Positions 40,993-48,684 of a stretch of 64,000 bases of DNA are shown in pieces; position 1 is the stretch's first letter, and every line of letters starts with the position of its first letter. This DNA is from Pseudomonadota bacterium (GTDB lineage: Bacteria; Pseudomonadota; Gammaproteobacteria; Burkholderiales; Casimicrobiaceae): NCBI GenBank assembly GCA_018241745.1, contig JAFEDG010000146.1, forward strand, positions 26,767 to 90,766, in the 5' to 3' direction. The notes under the pieces are model-generated. The model ran no database searches, was not told the DNA's origin, and saw nothing but the letters and a program-made list of their open reading frames with translations. The translations under genes were made by a program, and so were the position numbers.

Positions 40993-41619
40993 TCAGCGGC
41001 GCTGCGCGTAGCGGCCGAAGTCCGCCATCATCTTCTGCATCTGCTCGAACGCACTGCCGCCCGACGTCATGACGCCCTGCATCGCGCGCACGACGTTCTG
41101 CATCTGCGCGACGTCCGGCATCATCGCCAGCGCGGCCTTGGTCTCCTTGACGCCCGGCATGCCGGCCACCTGGGCTTCCATCAGCGTGAACAGCCGCTTC
41201 TGCATCTCGACGATCAGCTCGAACGTCTGGCTCCAGTAGGCCATCGCGTGCTCGACGGCCTCCTGCGCCGCCTCCTGGCCTGCGGCCATGAATTCGGTCG
41301 GCGAGCCGGCCGACGTGGCGTCGCGGACCGCGCGCTTGCCGAAGGCGCGGGCCTGCTCCTCGCCGTCGAACTGGTGCTTGCGCATCCGCGCCGTGCCTTC
41401 GATGGCGGCGTTGATGATGTCGAGCGCGAACTTGGCGTTGGACTTGTAGAGGTCGATCGCCTGCTCCGGCGTCATCAGCTTGGCCGAGGGCGCGAGCCGG
41501 GAGAAATCGGGCATCGCCGCGGCGAAGGCTGCAGCAGCCGGCCTGGCCTTGGGTGCTGCCTTTTTCGCCGCGCGCTTGCGCGTGGCGGTCTTCGTGGTCT
41601 TCGCAGCCTTGGTGGCCAT
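40993..41619 (-). CDS. Phasin with Lys/Ala-rich N-terminal tail
   Basis: 208-residue PHA-granule surface protein. Residues 1-30 are a basic, histone-H1-like tail (MATKAAKTTKTATRKRAAKK). The rest is an amphipathic helical phasin domain (MTPEQAIDLYKSNAKFALDI, then FELIVEMQKRLFTLMEAQ). Such tails in PhaF-like phasins bind DNA and help partition granules. A GAGGA site supports the ATG at 41619, six codons inside the longest frame. Polyhydroxyalkanoate storage by this organism is implied. Confidence 0.85.
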   Translation of the reverse strand: MATKAAKTTKTATRKRAAKKAAPKARPAAAAFAAAMPDFSRLAPSAKLMTPEQAIDLYKSNAKFALDIINAAIEGTARMRKHQFDGEEQARAFGKRAVRDATSAGSPTEFMAAGQEAAQEAVEHAMAYWSQTFELIVEMQKRLFTLMEAQVAGMPGVKETKAALAMMPDVAQMQNVVRAMQGVMTSGGSAFEQMQKMMADFGRYAQRR

Positions 41620-41691
41620 GCTGTCCTCCTCGCGCAATGTCGATCGGAAGTGCCATCAGACGCCGGATGCGGCGGCGCGTCAAGCGGGGCG

Positions 41692-41697
41692 TATAAC
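41692..41697 (+). promoter_or_regulatory. -10-like TATAAC of the mgtC-like gene
   Basis: TATAAC lies 35 bp before the ATG at 41733, in the gap between the divergent phasin and MgtC-family genes. Confidence 0.35.
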
Positions 41698-41732
41698 ATC
41701 GTACGCAGGTTACTGACACGCTGGCGCATCCC

Positions 41733-42425
41733 ATGGTTCCGATGCTTTCGATCGAGGAAACGATGCTGCGGCTTGCCGTCGCTGCGCTGCTCGGCAGCGT
41801 CATCGGCCTCGAGCGGGAGCGGATGGCCTGGGCGGCCGGCCTGCGCACGCACATGCTCGTGTGCGTCGGCTCGACGCTGATGATGATCGTGTCGGCCTAT
41901 GGCTTTGCCGACGCGCTCCGTTACGACCACGTGGCGCTGGACCCGTCGCGGATCGCGGCGCAGGTCGTCACCGGCGTCGGCTTCCTGGGCGCGGGGACGA
42001 TCCTGCTGCGGCACGATTCGGTGCGCGGCCTCACGACGGCCGCGAGCGTGTGGGCCGTCGCCGGCGTCGGCCTCGCCGTCGGCGGCGGCATGTACGGGGC
42101 GGCGATCGGCGCCACGGTCCTCATCTTCCTGATCCTCGCGGTGATCAAGCCGCTCGAGCGCCGCTACTGGAGCGGCGCGCGGCAGGCACACGTGATCACG
42201 GTGCGCGCGGACCGCGAGCCCAGCCCCATCGAGGCCATCGAGAAGCTGCTGTCCGGCATGCCGCTCGTGATCCGCTCGCTGGACCTCGGCGAGACCGCGG
42301 ATGACGACGAGCGCCAGCAGGTGCGGATCGAGGTCACGCGCGTGCGGCAGAGCGAGCTCATCAAGGCGCTCGAGAAGCTGTCGGCGCTCGACGGCGTGCA
42401 CCGCGTGACGCTGGGCGAGCGCTGA
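41733..42425 (+). CDS. MgtC/SapB family membrane protein
   Basis: 230-residue inner-membrane protein. Its first 145 residues form four to five hydrophobic segments with the family pattern LLGSVIGLERERMAWAAGLR, VCVGSTLMMIVSAYG, VVTGVGFLGAGTILL and GLTTAASVWAVAGVGLAVGG. A cytosolic C-terminal ACT-like domain follows (ITVRADREPSPIEAIEKLL). Relatives act in magnesium limitation and in modulating ATP synthase or phosphate uptake. No magnesium transporter is adjacent. Confidence 0.9.
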   Translation: MVPMLSIEETMLRLAVAALLGSVIGLERERMAWAAGLRTHMLVCVGSTLMMIVSAYGFADALRYDHVALDPSRIAAQVVTGVGFLGAGTILLRHDSVRGLTTAASVWAVAGVGLAVGGGMYGAAIGATVLIFLILAVIKPLERRYWSGARQAHVITVRADREPSPIEAIEKLLSGMPLVIRSLDLGETADDDERQQVRIEVTRVRQSELIKALEKLSALDGVHRVTLGER

Positions 42426-42438
42426 GGCGGCAGCCGGC

Positions 42439-42466
42439 TTGACGGCGGGCCGCCGCCGCCTATAAT
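42439..42466 (+). promoter_or_regulatory. lexA promoter
   Basis: TTGACG (42439-42444), 16-bp spacer, TATAAT (42461-42466). The LexA box begins 6 bp after the -10, so bound LexA would cover the start site. This is the best promoter in the window. Confidence 0.7.
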
Positions 42467-42471
42467 CACGG

Positions 42472-42491
42472 TACCGCACATCCATACGGTA
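42472..42491. promoter_or_regulatory. Variant SOS (LexA) box upstream of lexA
   Basis: TACCGCACATCCATACGGTA: a CCGT/CCGC-N8-ACGG palindrome placed like an E. coli SOS box (consensus CTGT-N8-ACAG) but with the C-G change symmetric in both half-sites. It lies 3 bp before the lexA start and matches the box before dnaE2 at 17 of 20 positions. Confidence 0.7.
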
Positions 42492-42494
42492 ACC

Positions 42495-43169
42495 GTGAAC
42501 ACTCCCCGCACCCGCCGCCCGTTCGCCCATCTTGCCCCCGTCGCCCCCACGCCGGCGCTGACGGCCCGCCAGCAGCAGATCCTCGACTGGATCCGCAGCC
42601 AGATCGAGGCCAACGGCATGCCGCCCACGCGCGCGGAGATCGCGCAGGCGCTGGGCTTCTCCACGGCCAGTTCGGCCGAGGACCACCTGCAGGCGCTGGC
42701 GCGCAAGGGCGCGCTGGAGATCATCCCGGGCGCATCGCGGGGCCTCAGGCTGAAGGACGTCCCCGGCTTTCCCGTGCAGGGCACGCTGCCGCTCGTGGGC
42801 CGCGTCGCCGCGGGCCAGCCGCTGCTGGCCGTCGAGCACATCGAGGCGCAGTACCGCGTCGATCCGGGCCTCTTCGCACCGCGCGCCGACTACCTGCTGC
42901 GCGTGCGCGGCGCCAGCATGAAGGACATCGGCATCCTCGACGGCGACCTGCTCGCCGTGCACCGGACGGACGAGGCGCGCAGCGGCCAGGTGGTCGTCGC
43001 GCGCGTCGACGACGAGGTGACGGTCAAGCGGCTGAAGCGCCGCGGCCGCGAGGTGACGCTGCTGCCCGAGAACCCGGCGTTCGCGCCGATCGTCGTCGAC
43101 CTCGCGGAACAGGCGTTCGCGATCGAAGGCATCGGCGTCGGCGTCATCCGCGGCGGCAAGCCGCTGTAA
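42495..43169 (+). CDS. lexA: LexA repressor with altered recognition helix
   Basis: SOS repressor of 224 residues. The N-terminal winged helix (about 22-85) contains [19 protein letters not shown], where E. coli LexA has GFRSPNAAEEHLKALARKG. The DNA-contacting N41, A42 and E45 positions are thus changed to S, S and D. The peptidase domain keeps the cleavage site A106-G107 (in RVAAGQPL), the nucleophile S141 ([13 protein letters not shown]) and the base K178 (EVTVKRL). A 20-residue N-terminal extension precedes the usual start. GTG at 42495 is the likely start, just after the promoter and operator. It leads a six-gene run ending with imuB. Confidence 0.92.
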   Translation: MNTPRTRRPFAHLAPVAPTPALTARQQQILDWIRSQIEANGMPPTRAEIAQALGFSTASSAEDHLQALARKGALEIIPGASRGLRLKDVPGFPVQGTLPLVGRVAAGQPLLAVEHIEAQYRVDPGLFAPRADYLLRVRGASMKDIGILDGDLLAVHRTDEARSGQVVVARVDDEVTVKRLKRRGREVTLLPENPAFAPIVVDLAEQAFAIEGIGVGVIRGGKPL

Positions 43170-43194
43170 TCGTTCGCACCCACGGAGGCCCCGC

Positions 43195-43836
43195 ATGTAC
43201 ACGCTCTATGGCATGAAAGGCTCGGGCTCGGCGTCGGTCGAGGCCGCGCTCACGGCGCTCGGCGTGCCGCACCGCATCGTCGAGACGGCGCAATGGCAGC
43301 GCAATGCCGCGTTCGACGAGTTGCTCAAGGTCAATCCGCTGGGGCAGATCCCCACGCTGCTGCTGCCCGACGGCCATGCGCTGACGGAAAGCGCGGCCAT
43401 CCACATTTACCTGGCCGACACGCACGCGGACGCGCACTGGCTGCCGGCGGACCCGGTGGCGCGCGCCGAATGCATCCGCGGCCTCGTGTTCATCGCCGCC
43501 AACTGCTACCCGATGATCACGATCATCGACTATCCCGAGCGCTTCGTCGCCGATGGCGACGGCGACGAAGCCGTGCAGAAGCGCATCCGCGACGGCACGC
43601 GCACCACGTTGCACAAGCACTGGTCGATGTTCGCGGACCTGTTCCCTGCCACGCCGTGGCTTTCCGGCGCCACGCTCGGCGCGCTGGATGTCTACGCCGC
43701 CGTCGTCAGCAAGTGGTCGGGCGCGCGCAAGCATCTCGAGGCGGAACGGCCCGCGTTCTTCGCGCTGTTGCAGCGGATCGAGCAGGAGCCGCGCGTCGCG
43801 GCCGTGTTCGCGCGCCACTGGCCGCCTGCGGCCTGA
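43195..43836 (+). CDS. Glutathione S-transferase family protein
   Basis: 213-residue GST fold. The N-terminal thioredoxin-like domain has MYTLYGMKGSGSASVEAAL, VNPLGQIPTLLLPDG with the cis-proline, and LTESAAIHIYLAD with the glutathione-binding ESAAI. The C-terminal helical domain contains LSGATLGALDVYAAVVSKW. It resembles YfcG/GstB-type enzymes rather than a named class. A CGGAGG site precedes the ATG. It follows lexA by 25 bp, so it may be SOS-induced with it. Confidence 0.88.
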   Translation: MYTLYGMKGSGSASVEAALTALGVPHRIVETAQWQRNAAFDELLKVNPLGQIPTLLLPDGHALTESAAIHIYLADTHADAHWLPADPVARAECIRGLVFIAANCYPMITIIDYPERFVADGDGDEAVQKRIRDGTRTTLHKHWSMFADLFPATPWLSGATLGALDVYAAVVSKWSGARKHLEAERPAFFALLQRIEQEPRVAAVFARHWPPAA

Positions 43837-43897
43837 CGTTTCCCTTGCGCTTTCCTGGCCACGCGACGTCCGCGCGGCGACACCCGAGGAGCCCCCG

Positions 43898-44365
43898 ATG
43901 AATGCAGCAGCGGTCCAACCCATCCCCGCCGGTTACGAATCGGTGATCCCCTACCTGATCGTCCGCGACGCGCCCGCGGCGCTCGCGTTCTATGCCAAGG
44001 CACTCGGCGCCGTCGAGGTGCTGCGGATGCCCGACGACAAGGGTCGCATCGGCCACGCCGAGATGCGCGTGGGCAAGAGCGGGATGATCATGCTGGCCGA
44101 GGAGATGGAAGGCCATCCGGGCCCGCAGACGGTGGGCGGCTGCCCGATCACGCTGCTGTTCTACGTCGACGACGTCGACGCCGTCTACGCACGCGCCGTC
44201 GCGGCGGGCGCCAGGAGCACGCGCGAGCCCGCCACGCAGTTCTACGGCGACCGCAGCGCCGGCATCACCGATCCGTTCGGCTACACGTGGTGGCTGTCGA
44301 CGCACGTCGAGGACGTGCCGCCCGACGAGCTCGCGCGCCGCGCCGCGGCGCAGGGCCAGGGCTGA
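43898..44365 (+). CDS. VOC-family (glyoxalase-like) protein
   Basis: 155-residue protein of the vicinal oxygen chelate fold, close to PhnB-like glyoxalase/bleomycin-resistance proteins. VIPYLIVRDAPAALAFYAKA opens the first beta-alpha-beta-beta-beta unit, and LLFYVDDVDAVYARAVAAGA the second. DRSAGITDPFGYTWWLSTH is the typical C-terminal end. An AGGAG site precedes the ATG. It lies between gst and imuA in the lexA run. Substrate is unknown. Confidence 0.88.
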   Translation: MNAAAVQPIPAGYESVIPYLIVRDAPAALAFYAKALGAVEVLRMPDDKGRIGHAEMRVGKSGMIMLAEEMEGHPGPQTVGGCPITLLFYVDDVDAVYARAVAAGARSTREPATQFYGDRSAGITDPFGYTWWLSTHVEDVPPDELARRAAAQGQG

Positions 44366-44388
44366 CGTTCGGCGCCGCGTCTCGCGAC

Positions 44389-45171
44389 ATGGGCACCGGC
44401 TTCGTGCATGGCAACGGGTCGTCGGCGCAGGCCGCGCTGGCGGCCGTGCTCGCCAACCCCGCCATCTGGCGCGGCCGCGACTGCGCGCCGGAGCCGGCGG
44501 CGCTGGCCACGGGGTTCGGCGCGCTCGACGCGGCGCTGCCCGGCCGCGGGTGGCCGCGCGCGGCGCTCACGGAGATCGTGCTCGAGCGCGAAGGCATCGG
44601 CGAGGTCCGCCTCACGTTGCCCGCGCTGGCCACGCTGCAGCGCGACGCGGCGCAACGGAAGCGCGACGTCGTCTGGATCGCGCCGCCGTACACGCCGTAT
44701 GCACCGGCGCTGGCGGCGGCCGGCGTCGACCTCGCGCGGCTCTTCGTCGTGCAATGCGCCACGCCGCAGGAAGCGCTGTGGGCCTACGAGCAGGCATTGC
44801 GCGCGGCCGAGTGCGGCGCGGCGTTCGCCTGGCTTGCCACCGACGATGCGCGTGCGTTGCGGCGGCTCGCCGTCGCCGCGCGCGAAGGCCGCACGTTCGG
44901 CGTGCTGTGGCGGCGTCCCGGCGTGGCCGCGCGCGCGGCCACCGCGGCGTTGCGGCTGCGGCTCGCGCCGGCGGACGGCCGGCTCGCCGTGCACGTCGAC
45001 AAGCGGCGCGGCGGCGAGCTCGCGCAGCCGCTCGTCGTCGACGTCGATCGGGCGCACGCGCATCGTGCCGGCCTCGCCATCCTGCCGCGCACCGCGTCGC
45101 GGCCGGCGCCCGCCGACGCGCCGTCGCTGCCCTTCCCCACTGCCCCGGCGCAGTGGGCCGCTTCCGCATGA
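44389..45171 (+). CDS. imuA: Translesion synthesis-associated protein ImuA
   Basis: 260-residue RecA/SulA-like protein of the ImuA-ImuB-DnaE2 mutasome. ATGFGALDAALPGRGWPRAA followed by LTEIVLEREGIGEVRLTLPA matches the RecA-like N-terminal pattern of ImuA, without a functional Walker A. The FAWLATDDARALRRLAVAA region is the typical middle part. The start is ATG at 44389, 23 bp after the VOC gene. Its stop overlaps the ATG of a DinB-like gene, which is inserted between imuA and imuB. Confidence 0.85.
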   Translation: MGTGFVHGNGSSAQAALAAVLANPAIWRGRDCAPEPAALATGFGALDAALPGRGWPRAALTEIVLEREGIGEVRLTLPALATLQRDAAQRKRDVVWIAPPYTPYAPALAAAGVDLARLFVVQCATPQEALWAYEQALRAAECGAAFAWLATDDARALRRLAVAAREGRTFGVLWRRPGVAARAATAALRLRLAPADGRLAVHVDKRRGGELAQPLVVDVDRAHAHRAGLAILPRTASRPAPADAPSLPFPTAPAQWAASA

Positions 45172-45812
45172 CTCCGCCTGGAATCCCGATGCCGCCTCCC
45201 GCGTCGCCGCTCGCGCACCACCTGTACACGATGGCGTGGAACAACGCATGGGCCAACCACCGGTTGCTGGCCGCATGCAGCGCGTTGTCGCAGGCGGACT
45301 TCGAAGCCACGCGGACGAGCTTCTTCCCGTCGATCAAGGCCACGCTGAACCACATCCTCACGGTCGACTGGTATTACGTCGACGCACTGGAGCGTGGGCT
45401 CGCCGACGCACCGCCCAATGCCGATGCAGCGAGCTTCTACGATCCCGAAGAGCCGTTCGCCACGTGCGCGGAACTGGCCGTCGCGCAGCGCGCCGTCGAC
45501 CAGCGGCTCGTCGCCGTCTGCGCGGGCCTCACCGACGCCACGCTCGCCAAGCCGATCGGCGTGCCGCGCCGCATCGGGCTGCTGCACGAGCCGGCCACGC
45601 GGCTGCTCGCGCACCTGTTCGAGCACCAGATCCACCATCGCGGCCAGGCGCACGCGATGCTCGCCGGCACTGCGGTGGCGCCGCCGCAGCTCGACGAGTT
45701 CTTCTGCGCCAACGAAGCACACCTGCGCGCCGCCGAACTCGCGGCGCTCGGCACGTCGGAAGACGCGATCTGGAACGTGCCGGCGCGGGACCGGGGCCAC
45801 ATGCCCGGCTGA
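45168..45812 (+). CDS. DinB-family putative metal-dependent protein
   Basis: 214-residue four-helix-bundle protein of the DinB/YfiT superfamily (unrelated to DNA polymerase IV despite the name). The three-histidine metal site is visible: H in SIKATLNHILTVDWYYVD and the pair in HLFEHQIHHRGQ. Bacillus DinB is damage-inducible; related enzymes are thiol transferases or hydrolases. It overlaps imuA by 4 bp and is followed 6 bp later by imuB, so it must be co-expressed with the mutasome. An ATG at 45189 is an alternative start. Confidence 0.85.
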   Translation: MTPPGIPMPPPASPLAHHLYTMAWNNAWANHRLLAACSALSQADFEATRTSFFPSIKATLNHILTVDWYYVDALERGLADAPPNADAASFYDPEEPFATCAELAVAQRAVDQRLVAVCAGLTDATLAKPIGVPRRIGLLHEPATRLLAHLFEHQIHHRGQAHAMLAGTAVAPPQLDEFFCANEAHLRAAELAALGTSEDAIWNVPARDRGHMPG

Positions 45813-45818
45813 CGCAGC

Positions 45819-47471
45819 ATGCCGGACCCTGACGCGGCCACTGCGCACGCTGCCCGCGCCGTCCCGGGGAGCCACCTGTGGATGGCTGTGCTGCTGCCCG
45901 CGCTGCCGCTCGAAGTGTTCGCGCCCGGCGTCGCGCGCGACGCTGCACAGGCGGCCGGCGCCGGCGCACCGGCCGCGCCGTTCGCCGTCGTCACCGGCGA
46001 TCCGCAGCCCGTGGTGCTCGCGCCCAACCGCGCCGCGCATGCGGCGGGCGTGCGCCGCGGCCAGCGCCTGTCCGCGGCGCTGGCGCTGGCGCCGGCGATC
46101 ACGTTCGTCGTCCGCGACACCGCACGCGAGGCGGCGGCACTGGCAGCGGTCGCCACGTTCGTGCTGCGCTTCACGCCGCACGTGTCGCTCGTGCGGCCCG
46201 CCGCGCTCGTCGCGGATCTCGCGGCCAGCCTGCGGCTCTTCGGCGGCTTCACGCGCCTGGCGCAGGGCCTCGCCGACGGCATCGCGGCGCGCGGGCTCAC
46301 GGCGCGCCATGCGTATGCACCGACGCCGCTCGGCGCGCTGGCGCTCGCCCGCGCACGGCACACGGCGCCCGTGTTCGACACGGCCACGCTGTGGCCATTG
46401 CTGGCCGCGCTGCCGCTTGCGCATTTCGACGCCGATCCTGCCGCCTGCGAGCTGCTCGCCGGCAGCGGCATCACGACCTATGGCGAAGCACTGGCGTTGC
46501 CGCGCGAAGGCCTCGCGCGCCGCTGCGGTCCGGCGTTCGTCGAGCTGCTGGACCGCGCCAACGGTCGTGTCGCCGATCCGCGCGAGCCTTACGTGCCGCC
46601 GCCGGAGTTCAGCACGCGGCTGCCGCTGCCTGTGCCGGTGCACGACACGGGCGCGCTGCATTTCGTCGCGCGGCGCGCGCTCAACGAGCTGGCGGACTGG
46701 CTGCTCGCGCGCGGCCTGGGCGTGCTGCGCCTCGAGCTCGTGCTCGCGCACGAGCGCTACACGCACGTGCGCACCGGCATCCCCGCGACGACGGTGGCGC
46801 TTGCGTTCGGCGGCCCCACGCGCACGCTGGGCCATCTCGACAGCGTGCTGCGCGAGCGCCTCGTGCGCGTCGAGCTGCCCGCGCCCGTCGAGACGCTGAC
46901 GCTCGTCACGCGCGCCACTGCAGCGCTGCCGGCGCGCGACTTCGGCTTCCTGCCCGGCGACGATGCCGTGCCCACGACGGCGCCGCTGGTCGACCGGCTG
47001 CGCGCGCGGCTGGGCGAAGGCAGCGTGCTGCGCGTCGCGGCGCTCGCCGAGCACCGGCCGGAGCGCGCGATGAAGAGCGATGCCGGCGCAGCGGCTCCGG
47101 TCACAGCACCCGCCACGCCGGCGGCGGCGTCACCGCCCGGCGCGGCGGCACTGGCGGCCGCCGACGGCCTCACGGCGCGGACGCGGCTCAAGAAGCCCGC
47201 CGCCGATCCGCTGCCGGCCTCGACGCCGTCGCTGCCGCGGCCGCTGTGGCTGCTGCCGGTACCGGCCCCGGTGTCCGCATTGCGCGCGGCCACGCTCGCG
47301 GCGCGCCGCGGCGCCGCCGAGCGCATCGAATCCGGCTGGTGGGACGGGCACGACGTGCGACGCGACTATCACCGCGTTGTCACGCCCAACGGCAGCGAGC
47401 TATGGGTCTACCGGACGCATCGGCGCGGGATCGACGACGGCGACTGGTACGTGCACGGGCTGTTCGGCTGA
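45819..47471 (+). CDS. imuB: ImuB, catalytically inactive Y-family polymerase homologue
   Basis: 550-residue mutasome hub. The Y-family fold is recognisable (WMAVLLPALPLEVFAP at the first strand; FTPHVSLVRPAALVADLAAS and LFGGFTRLAQGLADGIAARG later), but the catalytic acidic residues of active Y polymerases are missing, as expected for ImuB. The middle has a little-finger-like domain (LEFSTRL-like PPEFSTRLPLPVPV). The C-terminal part ends in WWDGHDVRRDYHRVVTPNGSELWVYR, a typical ImuB C-terminus. It recruits DnaE2 and the beta clamp. dnaE2, usually adjacent, lies about 12 kb away. Confidence 0.88.
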   Translation: MPDPDAATAHAARAVPGSHLWMAVLLPALPLEVFAPGVARDAAQAAGAGAPAAPFAVVTGDPQPVVLAPNRAAHAAGVRRGQRLSAALALAPAITFVVRDTAREAAALAAVATFVLRFTPHVSLVRPAALVADLAASLRLFGGFTRLAQGLADGIAARGLTARHAYAPTPLGALALARARHTAPVFDTATLWPLLAALPLAHFDADPAACELLAGSGITTYGEALALPREGLARRCGPAFVELLDRANGRVADPREPYVPPPEFSTRLPLPVPVHDTGALHFVARRALNELADWLLARGLGVLRLELVLAHERYTHVRTGIPATTVALAFGGPTRTLGHLDSVLRERLVRVELPAPVETLTLVTRATAALPARDFGFLPGDDAVPTTAPLVDRLRARLGEGSVLRVAALAEHRPERAMKSDAGAAAPVTAPATPAAASPPGAAALAAADGLTARTRLKKPAADPLPASTPSLPRPLWLLPVPAPVSALRAATLAARRGAAERIESGWWDGHDVRRDYHRVVTPNGSELWVYRTHRRGIDDGDWYVHGLFG

Positions 47472-47579
47472 CGCGCCCGCAGGCTGCGGCCACTTGGTCC
47501 AGCCGCCGCGCAACCGCAGGGAGACGCAGCCTGACAATGTGGCAGGTTTCCGGTCGGCCGACAATCATCCGTTCGGCCG

Positions 47580-48665
47580 ATGGCGGCCGCCGAAAAACGA
47601 CCTCATGCTCACTCGATGCTCAGGCACGTGGCCGAGGCGGCCACCCACCACGCGCAGCGCCCGCGGCGCACGGGATTGGGCCATGCGCTGCTCGCGGTCG
47701 CCCTGCTTGCCGGCGCAGCGCCCGCATGGCCCGCGCCACCTGCACGACCACCGGACGCCGAGCGGCTGCAGGCGCTGATTCGCATCCAGAACCACGCAAG
47801 CCGCCTGGAGACGGTCGATCCTGCCAGCTACCTGCTGCAGATGGAAATCTACGTCGAGGCCTGCCAGGCGCTCGTCGAAAACCGGCCCCATGACCCTCCT
47901 CCCGCGTGCCACGATGCGAGCGGTCAGTGGCTGAGCATGGCCGACGTCGCGCGCTTCGCGCTGCACGATCCGCGCCGCGCACTCTCCTATTACCGCCGCT
48001 TCGCCCACGCGCAGGGGACCGCCGCATCGCCGTGGGCGGCGGACCTTCTGCAGTTCGATCTCCACGACACGCCCGCCGCCATCGCCGAGTACCGCGCGCT
48101 GCTCACGCCACGACCGGAATACGGTACCGCCGGGGTGCTGCTGGTCCATGCGAGCCGCGCGCAGCTTGCATGGCTGACGCGCGGCGAGGTATTCCACGGC
48201 GCGTGCAACCCGGAGGCCGTCTCAGGCTTCGAAGCCGTCGCCATTTTCCGGGGGCTCTCGCTCGAACACATGCAGCCCGCGGCCTTCAGGCAGATAGCGC
48301 GGCTCACGCCGCCGACGGCAGAAGCCCGCGCCACACTGCAGGCGTTGCCGCCGTCGCTCGATGTCCTGTTTGCCGTCGCAAGCGCGGGGCTGCACCGGGA
48401 CGACGACGACGCGGTGCGCGAGTACATGCGCCGCGTCGATGGCGCGGGCTACCTCACTGCGTGCTATGCCGCGCTGCATGCTCGCAACGCGGCGCGGCGG
48501 CCCGATCCGGCCGCCACGCAGCCCGCTGGCGTTCCGGAGGCGTCGGCACCGGCCAGCGTCGTGGCCAAGCCCGCAGCGCGTCGCAACATGCAGGGAATCC
48601 CCGCGGGACGCGCGGCCGGCTCGGCGCCGCCGCCCGCGCAGGTACAGGTGCCGGCCGGAAACTAG
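47580..48665 (+). CDS. Hypothetical secreted protein
   Basis: 361-residue frame. A basic N-terminus and a hydrophobic segment (GLGHALLAVALLAGAAPAWP) suggest a signal peptide or anchor. The mature part is rich in Ala, Arg and Leu with several cysteines and looks helical, possibly TPR/Sel1-like (ARFALHDPRRALSYYRRFAH). The C-terminal 60 residues are Pro/Ala-rich. No family is recognised. ATG at 47580 or 47616 are possible starts. Two copies of TCGGCCGA lie just before and at the start. Confidence 0.6.
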   Translation: MAAAEKRPHAHSMLRHVAEAATHHAQRPRRTGLGHALLAVALLAGAAPAWPAPPARPPDAERLQALIRIQNHASRLETVDPASYLLQMEIYVEACQALVENRPHDPPPACHDASGQWLSMADVARFALHDPRRALSYYRRFAHAQGTAASPWAADLLQFDLHDTPAAIAEYRALLTPRPEYGTAGVLLVHASRAQLAWLTRGEVFHGACNPEAVSGFEAVAIFRGLSLEHMQPAAFRQIARLTPPTAEARATLQALPPSLDVLFAVASAGLHRDDDDAVREYMRRVDGAGYLTACYAALHARNAARRPDPAATQPAGVPEASAPASVVAKPAARRNMQGIPAGRAAGSAPPPAQVQVPAGN

Positions 48666-48684
48666 CAAGCGCGCGGCGCGCGGA

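Noticed and set aside
44784..47054. 756-codon minus-strand frame opposite imuA, DinB and imuB
   Set aside because: Arg/Gln/His-rich antisense shadow with no family resemblance.
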